Source of the DNA: Neisseriaceae bacterium
Lineage (GTDB): Bacteria > Pseudomonadota > Gammaproteobacteria > Burkholderiales > Neisseriaceae
Reading direction: 5' to 3'
Length of the DNA: 9,727 nt
NCBI GenBank assembly: GCA_030146285.1
Contig: JASLBZ010000049.1
Coordinates: 1 to 9,727 of the forward strand
The notes under the pieces were generated by a model. It did not search any database, was not told the origin of the DNA, and saw only the letters and a program-made list of their open reading frames with translations. Below are positions 4,924-9,727 of the stretch, piece by piece (the first letter of the stretch is position 1; each line of letters begins with the position of its first letter). The translations under genes were made by a program, and so were the position numbers.

Positions 4924-7044
4924 TTAAGATTTATCAGATGGTTTTTCATCTTTTTTATCTTGCTCTGCTGATTTGGCTTCCTCAACCACATCTGTTTTTG
5001 TTTCTTCAGAAGAATTTTTGTCTTTGTCTTCAGCAAAATGCAGTTCTTTTTCTGCTTTTTCTGCTTCAACCTTAACTTTTTCTTCTAATTTTTCAATCAC
5101 ATCCGAAGGTGGTAATTCACCATTTAGCATTTTTTCTTTTGCTTCAGCTTCTTTTTGACGCTCTGCTTCTTCTTTGGCCAATTGCTCCTCAGATTTCACG
5201 TTATAGCTATAATCTTTTGGTGGACTTGGCTGCTGACCTTGCATAATTTCTTTCACTTGGTCAGCATCAATGGTCTCCCAATCAAGCAATGCCGTTGCCA
5301 TGGTGTGCATTTTATCGCGCTGCTCATCTAGCAATTTGTAAGCCACATTGTATTGCTCATCAATAATACGGCGAACTTCGGCATCAACTGCTTGCATGGT
5401 GGCTTCAGAAATATTCTTGGTGTTCGTTACTGAACGACCTAAGAACACTTCGCCTTCATTTTCAGCATAAACCATAGGGCCCATTTTGCTTGACATACCA
5501 TAACGCGTCACCATATCTCGAGCAATGCTGGTTGCACGTTCAAAGTCATTTGATGCACCAGTTGAAACACGTCCGATAAAGATATCTTCAGCAATACGAC
5601 CACCAAACAAGATTGAAATCTGGTTCAGCATTTGGTCTTGGTACATGCTAATGCGATCTCGCTCAGGCAACTGCCAAGTCAAACCCAGAGCACGGCCACG
5701 AGGCATAATTGTTACTTTGTGTACAGGGTCTGTATAGGGCAATGAACTTGCTACAATCGCATGGCCTGATTCATGGTAAGCCGTTGCTTTGCGCTCATCT
5801 TCATGCATGATCATTGATTTACGCTCAGGACCCATGTAAATCTTGTCCTTGGCATCCTCAAAGTCACTTTGATCGACTTTCATTTTATTGCGTCGAGCAG
5901 CAAACAAAGCAGCTTCATTCACCAAGTTTGCCAAATCAGCACCACTAAAACCAGGTGTACCACGAGCCAATGAAGTCAAATCAATCGAACTATCCAAAGG
6001 CACTTTTTTCGAGTGTACTTTTAAGATTTGCTCACGACCACGAATATCAGGCAATGACACCACAACTTGACGGTCAAAACGACCTGGTCTTTGCAAGGCT
6101 GGATCCAATACGTCAGGGCGGTTGGTTGCAGCAATCACGATGACCGTAGTATTGCTCTCAAAACCATCCATCTCAACCAATAATTGGTTTAATGTTTGCT
6201 CGCGTTCATCATTACCACCACCAAGACCTGCGCCACGTTGGCGACCAACGGCATCAATCTCATCGATAAAGATAATACATGGTGCATTTTTCTTCGCTTG
6301 TTCAAACATATCACGAACACGAGAAGCACCTACACCCACAAACATTTCAACGAAGTCAGAACCTGAAATACTGAAGAACGGCACTTGTGCTTCGCCTGCA
6401 ATGGCTTTTGCTAGTAAGGTTTTACCGGTACCAGGACTACCTGCTAATAAGATACCGCGTGGCACACGTCCACCCAAGCTTTGATAGCGAGACGGTGCTT
6501 TCAAATAATCCACAACCTCTTGAACTTCTTCTTTGGCTTCATCGCAACCTGCAACATCGGCAAAAGTAACTTTATTGGTGTCTTTGTCCAATAATTTCGC
6601 ACGACTCTTACCAAAAGAGAATGCGCCGCCCTTTCCACCGCCACCGCCGCCTTGCATTTGACGCATGAAGTAAATCCACACGGCAATCAGCAATAGAATC
6701 GGTAACATGCTAATTAAGATGCTGCCAAGAACACTCGGTTTTTCTTCTGGAGTGACTTTAACAACGACATCATTATCAATCAAGGTTGTAATCAGGTTGT
6801 CACCAAAAGGTGCATTAACCGTAAATTCAGACTTATCTGCACGGGCACCTTTAATCACGTAACCATTTATCACGGAACCTTCAACGTTCACATTTTTCAC
6901 TTCACCAGATTTCACTTGGCTTAGGAACTGCGAATAGTCGATTTGTTTTTTGTCGTCTTTTGAACCTTGTAAAGCATTGAAGGATGCCATCAAGATGACA
7001 GCCAATACAAGCCAAACTAATATATTTTTAACGGTACTACCCAC
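4924..7044 (-). CDS. ftsH: ATP-dependent zinc metalloprotease FtsH (membrane AAA+ protease)
   Basis: FtsH is a hexameric inner-membrane protease that degrades damaged membrane proteins and regulators such as LpxC and sigma-32 in E. coli. It has 706 residues: membrane helix 5-24, periplasmic domain about 25-105, second helix 106-127, a glycine-rich linker (131-140) and the AAA+ domain. The latter shows pore loop FVGVG (235-239), Walker A GSPGTGKT (202-209), Walker B IIFIDE (257-262) and second region of homology to RPGRFDR (319-325). The zinc protease site is HESGH (424-428) with third ligand D500. Start is GTG at 7044, supported by GGGAG 9 bases upstream and by the family N-terminus. Oddities are serine in Walker A (usually GPPGTGKT), serine in HESGH (usually HEAGH), and a tail of about 95 Lys/Glu-rich residues (611-706), making it about 60 residues longer than E. 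coli FtsH. It lies 65 bases after rlmE. Confidence 0.98.
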   Translation of the reverse strand: MGSTVKNILVWLVLAVILMASFNALQGSKDDKKQIDYSQFLSQVKSGEVKNVNVEGSVINGYVIKGARADKSEFTVNAPFGDNLITTLIDNDVVVKVTPEEKPSVLGSILISMLPILLLIAVWIYFMRQMQGGGGGGKGGAFSFGKSRAKLLDKDTNKVTFADVAGCDEAKEEVQEVVDYLKAPSRYQSLGGRVPRGILLAGSPGTGKTLLAKAIAGEAQVPFFSISGSDFVEMFVGVGASRVRDMFEQAKKNAPCIIFIDEIDAVGRQRGAGLGGGNDEREQTLNQLLVEMDGFESNTTVIVIAATNRPDVLDPALQRPGRFDRQVVVSLPDIRGREQILKVHSKKVPLDSSIDLTSLARGTPGFSGADLANLVNEAALFAARRNKMKVDQSDFEDAKDKIYMGPERKSMIMHEDERKATAYHESGHAIVASSLPYTDPVHKVTIMPRGRALGLTWQLPERDRISMYQDQMLNQISILFGGRIAEDIFIGRVSTGASNDFERATSIARDMVTRYGMSSKMGPMVYAENEGEVFLGRSVTNTKNISEATMQAVDAEVRRIIDEQYNVAYKLLDEQRDKMHTMATALLDWETIDADQVKEIMQGQQPSPPKDYSYNVKSEEQLAKEEAERQKEAEAKEKMLNGELPPSDVIEKLEEKVKVEAEKAEKELHFAEDKDKNSSEETKTDVVEEAKSAEQDKKDEKPSDKS

Positions 7045-7109
7045 AGATTCAGGCTCCCATTTTTGGAATAAATAATTGAATTAAATTGCAAACCATTGCC
7101 ATGCTATTG

Positions 7110-7730
7110 TTAAAGTTTGTTTTTGCCTAACAAGTATAGCTCAGTTGAGCGATCTCGTGAGGCTTTCGGCTTGCGAACCAACACTTGAGAAAAATGTTGT
7201 CGCATTGCTTCCACATACTCTTGGTAGCCTGAACCTTGGAACACTTTAATTAAGAAATGTCCGCTTGGCTTTAAATTTTCCACCGCAAAATCCAAAGCCA
7301 ACTCCGCCAAATAAAAACTTCGTGCTTGGTCAGTTACGGCGTTTCCAGACATATTTGGGGCGATATCCGATATTACAAGGTCTAAGGGTCGATTTTCTAA
7401 TAAATTTTCGAATTTTTTTAAGACATCTTCTTCTCGAAAATCACCTTGAATGAAATCAACGCCCACAACAGGGTCCATTGGTAAAATATCCAAGGCAAAA
7501 ACCTTACCACTGTTGCCAATGGCTTTGGCAGCCACTTGCGACCAACTGCCTGGTGCGCTGCCTAAGTCGGCCACAACAATACCGGGTTTTAATAAGTGGT
7601 CTTTTTCGTTAATTTCAAGAAGCTTGTACGCAGCACGCGCACGATAGCCATCTTTTTTCGCCAAAGACACATAGTGGTCGTTCACGTGTTCGCAAAGCCA
7701 TGCTTTTGAAGATTTTGAACGTACAGCCAT
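7110..7730 (-). CDS. rlmE: 23S rRNA (uridine-2552-2'-O)-methyltransferase
   Basis: RlmE (also FtsJ/RrmJ) methylates the 2'-O of U2552 in the A-loop of 23S rRNA, a late step in 50S assembly, using S-adenosylmethionine. The 206 residues match the family length. The cofactor motif is DLGSAPGSW (55-63). The catalytic K-D-K-E tetrad is complete at K36 (AAYK), D122 (LVISD), K162 (FLIK) and E197 (STELYL), each offset by two from E. coli K38, D124, K164 and E199. The N-terminal basic stretch (SKSSKAW...) fits rRNA binding. It is upstream of ftsH on the same strand with a 65-base gap and no terminator, so co-transcription is likely, as in E. coli, where the operon is heat-inducible. It is divergent from yhbY across 132 bases. 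The ribosome site (AGAAAG) is weak and rather distant. Confidence 0.98.
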   Translation of the reverse strand: MAVRSKSSKAWLCEHVNDHYVSLAKKDGYRARAAYKLLEINEKDHLLKPGIVVADLGSAPGSWSQVAAKAIGNSGKVFALDILPMDPVVGVDFIQGDFREEDVLKKFENLLENRPLDLVISDIAPNMSGNAVTDQARSFYLAELALDFAVENLKPSGHFLIKVFQGSGYQEYVEAMRQHFSQVLVRKPKASRDRSTELYLLGKNKL

Positions 7731-7794
7731 TTACAATAATCTTTCTATATTTAAACAACACATTAAGGATTAGAAAACATTCTTTAAATCAAAT

Positions 7795-7825
7795 TTGACA
7801 CGAAAGTCATAAAGTTCAGTACAAT
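7795..7825 (+). promoter_or_regulatory. Candidate sigma-70 promoter for yhbY
   Basis: TTGACA (7795-7800) is a perfect -35 hexamer and TACAAT (7820-7825) a near-consensus -10, but the spacing is 19 bases rather than 17. Transcription would start near 7832, leaving a leader of about 30 bases with no clear Shine-Dalgarno. A second perfect -10 hexamer, TATAAT (7853-7858), lies four bases before the yhbY ATG but lacks a well-placed -35. Either or both may be used. Confidence 0.45.
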
Positions 7826-7862
7826 CTTGCCTTTAGAATTAAAAAAATGTTTTATAATCATC

Positions 7863-8144
7863 ATGAATGAAAAACTTAGTACCAAAGACATCCAAGCCTT
7901 GAAACAACAAGCACATCACCTTGACCCAGTTGTTATGATTGGTCAACATGGTTTAACCGAAGCTGTGATTAAAGAGGCTGATGCCACTTTAACAGCTCAC
8001 GAATTGATTAAAATTCGTGTATTGGGTGATGATCGTGAAGAACGTGTCCAAATGGCCAATACTTTATGTGAACAATTGAATGCTTTATTGGTTCAACACA
8101 TTGGTAAACTATTGGTTCTTTACCGCAAAAATGAAGACAAATAA
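7863..8144 (+). CDS. yhbY: Ribosome-associated CRM-domain RNA-binding protein YhbY
   Basis: This 93-residue protein is a single CRM (YhbY/CRS1) domain. In E. coli YhbY associates with pre-50S ribosomal subunits and is thought to aid their assembly. The match runs end to end: STKDIQALKQQAHHLDPVV (6-24), the GxxG-type RNA-binding loop MIGQHGLTEAV (25-35), HELIKIRV (46-53), DREERVQMA (57-65) and the terminal IGKLLVLYRK (80-89). I chose the ATG at 7863 over an in-frame TTG at 7827, because the family begins with the MNEKLSTK-like segment and the TTG overlaps promoter-like sequence. It is divergent from rlmE, so two 50S-maturation genes share one intergenic region, and it ends at a strong bidirectional terminator. 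Confidence 0.95.
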   Translation: MNEKLSTKDIQALKQQAHHLDPVVMIGQHGLTEAVIKEADATLTAHELIKIRVLGDDREERVQMANTLCEQLNALLVQHIGKLLVLYRKNEDK

Positions 8145-8158
8145 AACTTCATTAATAT

Positions 8159-8186
8159 AAAAAAGGCAGCTTATGCTGCCTTTTTT
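8159..8186. terminator. Bidirectional terminator between yhbY and the DUF4149 gene
   Basis: GGCAGC (8165-8170) and GCTGCC (8175-8180) close a 4-base loop TTAT. Flanking A6 (8159-8164) and T6 (8181-8186) extend the stem to 12 bp and supply the U-tract in both directions. It starts 15 bases after the yhbY stop and ends 9 bases before the stop of the convergent DUF4149 gene, so it should end both transcripts. Confidence 0.92.
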
Positions 8187-8195
8187 GTTGCTTGC

Positions 8196-8651
8196 TCAAT
8201 AACGACGACCCAATTGCAATTGCGTTACCATCACAAACAATACCAGCCCCAAAATACTGACCAGCAAATAAATGCTGCTTGAGATACCATGCCATACACC
8301 AAAATTATTGCTAAGCAATAAGGCAAGCCAATGTGACTGCCCTGTTTTTAATGCCACAATAACAGGCGTTACCAGCCATTCATTGATTGCAATCAAAAAC
8401 AAAACAAACAAAGCCAATCTGGTTTTGTTGTTCTTTAGGAAAAGTCGGTTATAAACGTATTTTAAATTCAGAACCAAAGCCAATAAGGCGACAACACCCA
8501 AATAAGACACCAAATGAAAAATTTGTCCCGCAATATCGCCTGCTTGGATTTTGGGTAAAGTATTGAACAAAACAGGTGCAACAAGATAACCACTGCTTAA
8601 TTGTGTGCCTAGCCAAATGGCCAGTAACAATGCTGTTATTTTTTGCCCCAT
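8196..8651 (-). CDS. DUF4149-type four-helix membrane protein of unknown function
   Basis: This 151-residue hydrophobic protein has four predicted membrane helices at about 4-27, 45-62, 78-100 and 123-144. Recognisable features are WLGTQLSSGYLVAPVLF (13-29) in helix 1, INEWLVTPVI (89-98) in helix 3 and FGVWHGISSSIYLL (117-130) leading into helix 4. These fit the DUF4149 family, which is often found between greA and yhbY in beta- and gammaproteobacteria. Its function is unknown and I do not infer one. It lies 57 bases downstream of greA on the same strand with no terminator between them, so it may be co-transcribed. A weak promoter-like TATACT (8673-8678, minus strand) could give separate expression. 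The ATG follows AAGGGCAAAAC, a usable ribosome site. Confidence 0.8.
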   Translation of the reverse strand: MGQKITALLLAIWLGTQLSSGYLVAPVLFNTLPKIQAGDIAGQIFHLVSYLGVVALLALVLNLKYVYNRLFLKNNKTRLALFVLFLIAINEWLVTPVIVALKTGQSHWLALLLSNNFGVWHGISSSIYLLVSILGLVLFVMVTQLQLGRRY

Positions 8652-8683
8652 GTTTTGCCCTTAAAGCGAATCAGTATAGCTTG

Positions 8684-8706
8684 AATAATACCGCAATTGT
8701 ATTATT
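8684..8706. repeat. AT-rich inverted repeat between greA and the DUF4149 gene
   Basis: AATAATAC (8684-8691) and GTATTATT (8699-8706) are perfect 8-base arms around CGCAATT, ending two bases from the greA stop codon. The stem is AT-rich and has no following T-run on the minus strand, so it is a poor terminator. It could be an operator or processing site ahead of the DUF4149 gene, or chance. Confidence 0.25.
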
Positions 8707-8708
8707 TA

Positions 8709-9185
8709 TTAAATGTACTGCACATCAATAATTTCATACTCTTTCACGCCACCGGGTGCTTGCACTTCAGCAACATCGCCTGCTTCTTTACCGATTAAAG
8801 CCCGAGCAATCGGAGAAGACACTGAAACTTTACTTTGCTTGATGTCTGCTTCATCTTCACCTACGATTTGGTAGATAACCTCTCTTTCAGTGGCACATTC
8901 TTCCAGCGTCACGGTCGCACCAAAGACAACACGGCCTTCAGCATTCAGCTCTGCAGGGTTCACCACTTGAGCCAAAGACAATTTTCCTTCAAGCTCAGCA
9001 ATGCGACCTTCAATAAAGCCTTGTCTCTCTTTTGCAGCTTCATACTCTGCATTTTCAGACAAATCACCGTGTGAGCGAGCTTCTGCAATCGCCTCAATGA
9101 CCGAAGGGCGTGCCACGCTTTTTAGCTGCTGCAATTCGTCTTTCAATAATCCAGCGCCACGAACGGTTAAAGGGATTTTTTGCAT
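8709..9185 (-). CDS. greA: Transcription elongation factor GreA (transcript cleavage factor)
   Basis: GreA enters the secondary channel of RNA polymerase and stimulates cleavage of backtracked RNA, rescuing stalled complexes. The 158 residues equal the E. coli length. The N-terminal coiled-coil hairpin (about 1-75) carries the tip motif ARSHGDLSENAEYEAAKERQ, with the metal-coordinating acidic residues D41 and E44. The C-terminal FKBP-like domain follows (about 80-158; VVFGATVTLEE, SPIARALIGKEAGD, PGGVKEYEI). I chose the ATG at 9185 because it has a strong Shine-Dalgarno (GGAG at 9193-9196, 7-base spacing) and fits the family; the frame runs open to a TTG inside the upstream terminator, which I reject. 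A structured leader with its own terminator lies upstream, suggesting regulation by attenuation. DUF4149 follows it. Confidence 0.98.
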   Translation of the reverse strand: MQKIPLTVRGAGLLKDELQQLKSVARPSVIEAIAEARSHGDLSENAEYEAAKERQGFIEGRIAELEGKLSLAQVVNPAELNAEGRVVFGATVTLEECATEREVIYQIVGEDEADIKQSKVSVSSPIARALIGKEAGDVAEVQAPGGVKEYEIIDVQYI

Positions 9186-9226
9186 TATTACTCTCCAAAG
9201 CAGTGGTTCTTCTGGCCACTGACAAT

Positions 9227-9260
9227 AAAAAAGGCAAGCCGCCAACTAATGGCGGCTTGC
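9227..9260 (-). terminator. Strong intrinsic terminator upstream of greA
   Basis: On the minus strand GCAAGCCGCCA (9260-9250) and TGGCGGCTTGC (9244-9234) form a perfect 11-bp GC-rich stem with the 5-base loop TTAGT. One C and then TTTTTT (9232-9227) follow. It lies 41 bases before the greA ATG and about 380 bases after the nearest possible upstream gene end (9641), so its RNA is probably made within that gap. Confidence 0.85.
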
Positions 9261-9266
9261 TGACAT
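9246..9266 (-). CDS. Six-codon mini-ORF (MSASRH) running into the terminator hairpin
   Basis: ATG at 9266 is preceded by AGG (9276-9278) at 9-base spacing. The frame encodes MSASRH and stops with TAG (9246-9248) in the terminator loop. Its codons cover the whole 5' arm of the hairpin (9250-9260), so a ribosome translating it would block hairpin formation. This is the geometry of a leader-peptide attenuator, but an ORF this short easily arises by chance. Confidence 0.25.
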   Translation of the reverse strand: MSASRH

Positions 9267-9340
9267 TGAATTTTACCTGCTTATTCTTACGCATTTTTGA
9301 AAAATAATCAACTGTGTTTTGAAATCTTTAATGCCAAACA

Positions 9341-9368
9341 ATTATAGTTCAATTGAAGATTCGTCCAA
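9341..9368 (-). promoter_or_regulatory. Candidate sigma-70 promoter for the greA leader
   Basis: On the minus strand a perfect -10 TATAAT (9346-9341) lies 16 bases after TTGGAC (9368-9363), a partial -35. Transcription would start near 9333, upstream of the leader terminator and reading toward greA. No other -10 of this quality was seen in the greA upstream gap. Confidence 0.5.
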
Positions 9369-9489
9369 TAACTGCACCAAATCCTTTTTTATCTGATGAC
9401 AACAAAATCGCAATGATTGCTTCGGCTGTTTTCATAAAATCAACACCGTTTTTTTGGTAAACGCTCTGGCTTACACCTTGCTTTGTCAT
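9349..9489 (-). CDS. Possible small ORF, 46 residues, unknown
   Basis: ATG at 9489 is preceded by GAGGG (9497-9501) at 7-base spacing, a good ribosome site. The product would be 46 residues: a polar start (MTKQGVSQSVYQKNGVDF), a short hydrophobic stretch AEAIIAILL (22-30), then SSDKKGFGAVIGRIFN. I do not recognise it. The hydrophobic segment is too short for a confident membrane helix. The stop is next to the candidate greA promoter -10. The frame is open upstream to 9555, but without a good start signal. No promoter was found for it; it could be a chance ORF in a regulatory gap. Confidence 0.22.
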   Translation of the reverse strand: MTKQGVSQSVYQKNGVDFMKTAEAIIAILLSSDKKGFGAVIGRIFN

Positions 9490-9640
9490 CGACAAGCCCT
9501 CGGCTCCCCTCAATACCCCATAACAACACCAGCACGCTTCTTCTTTGAAAGGCAATGAACATCAGCTTTAAAGCTGATGTTCATTGAAAATAAAATGCTT
9601 ATTGGCCTCACCCAGCTACCCAAAACAGCAAAACAATTGC
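9369..9640. other. Gap upstream of the greA promoter
   Basis: Apart from the possible 46-residue ORF and the 34-bp palindrome (9553-9586), I see no supported gene in this stretch. The sequence at 9490-9540 is locally more GC-rich than its surroundings. It could belong to a structured RNA, but I could not define a fold. Confidence 0.4.
9553..9586. repeat. Perfect 34-bp palindrome
   Basis: CAATGAACATCAGCTTT (9553-9569) is immediately followed by its exact reverse complement (9570-9586) with no spacer. As RNA it would form a hairpin of about 14 bp over a TTTAAA-derived loop. Neither strand has a clear T-run after it (GAAAATAAAA on plus, CCTTTC on minus), so it is not a standard intrinsic terminator. 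It lies 55 bases after the possible gene end at 9641 and could be a 3'-end stabiliser, a rho-type end or a protein site. Confidence 0.7.
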
Positions 9641-9727
9641 CTACAAGGCTGACGCTTTTAATGGTTTGGGTTGATGGCTCATGGCATCATAAAAAACAGG
9701 CGTCACCACAAATCCTTGTTTTCGCAA
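9641..9727 (-). CDS. Possible C-terminal end of an unidentified gene (cut by window edge)
   Basis: On the minus strand a frame enters from the right edge and ends at TAG (9641-9643), giving 28 residues that end MSHQPKPLKASAL, with GFVVTPVFYDAM before it. The residues look plausible for a protein tail and the palindrome downstream could mark a transcript end. A frame this short stays open by chance fairly often, and I do not recognise the family. It does not resemble the CarB C-terminus, which is a neighbour of greA in some bacteria. Confidence 0.35.
   Translation of the reverse strand: MRKQGFVVTPVFYDAMSHQPKPLKASAL

Larger units (their letters stand above)
9186..9333 (-). promoter_or_regulatory. 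Structured greA leader with internal terminator (GraL-like attenuator candidate)
   Basis: From the predicted start near 9333, the greA leader would be about 150 bases. It contains, in order, a six-codon mini-ORF with its own ribosome site (9246-9266), an intrinsic terminator (9227-9260), a second small hairpin CAGTGG/CCACTG (9201-9206 with 9216-9221), and the greA Shine-Dalgarno. Termination would release an RNA of roughly 105 bases. E. coli greA has a comparable layout, with promoter, leader terminator and short GraL RNAs, but no sequence similarity is claimed. The alternative is that the terminator simply ends an upstream small transcript. Confidence 0.45.

Noticed and set aside
6122..6484. 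120-residue plus-strand frame inside ftsH
   Set aside because: It mirrors the conserved AAA+ coding sequence on the other strand and has no recognisable features of its own.
7827..7862. TTG start extending YhbY by 12 residues
   Set aside because: The extension is not family-like, has no ribosome site, and overlaps promoter-like hexamers; the ATG at 7863 matches the usual N-terminus.
9186..9245. TTG start extending GreA by 20 residues
   Set aside because: The frame would start within the terminator hairpin; the ATG at 9185 has a strong ribosome site and gives the standard 158-residue protein.
9094..9294. 66-residue minus-strand frame overlapping the greA start
   Set aside because: It passes through the leader terminator and the start of greA in another frame, with no family signal.

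Overview
The window looks like a moderately AT-rich gammaproteobacterial (possibly betaproteobacterial) chromosome. A mobile-element end occupies roughly the first 1.5 kb, and a conserved housekeeping cluster fills the rest. The organism call rests on gene order: greA, a DUF4149 membrane protein, yhbY (divergent), rlmE, ftsH, folP and glmM. This is close to the enterobacterial greA/yhbY/rlmE-ftsH-folP-glmM region. The close matches of GreA, GlmM, RlmE and YhbY to the enterobacterial proteins in length and catalytic residues support it. I cannot name a genus.

Region 1-1540 is accessory DNA. It holds the last 56 codons of a C5-cytosine DNA methyltransferase (cut by the left edge), a small AlpA-type helix-turn-helix protein, and a full-length tyrosine integrase on the opposite strand. 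The last two genes overlap tail to tail by 57 bases. This is the arrangement of a prophage, satellite or integrative element terminus whose body lies left of the window. The 450-base gap at 1478-1927 has no convincing gene. It holds several inverted repeats, a bidirectional terminator and the dedA terminator, and the attachment site is probably in it, though I could not place it.

Region 1928-7730 is all on the minus strand, transcribed right to left: rlmE (23S rRNA 2'-O-methyltransferase), ftsH (membrane AAA+ protease), folP (dihydropteroate synthase), glmM (phosphoglucosamine mutase) and dedA (membrane transporter family). A strong intrinsic terminator separates ftsH from folP. folP, glmM and dedA follow with short gaps and end at a clear terminator. 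FtsH has an unusually long charged C-terminal tail. The group combines ribosome maturation, proteolysis, folate synthesis and cell-envelope precursor synthesis.

Region 7731-8651 carries yhbY (ribosome-associated CRM-domain protein) on the plus strand, divergent from rlmE. It converges on the DUF4149 gene across a shared bidirectional terminator.

Region 8652-9727 carries greA (transcript cleavage factor) with a long structured upstream region. This has a good promoter-like sequence, then a strong intrinsic terminator between that promoter and greA, with a six-codon mini-ORF running into the terminator hairpin. It resembles in outline the greA leader / GraL arrangement of E. coli and is the most interesting regulatory candidate here. 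Further right are a possible 46-codon ORF, a perfect 34-bp palindrome, and the possible end of an unidentified minus-strand gene cut by the window edge. No rRNA, tRNA, CRISPR array or insertion sequence was seen.
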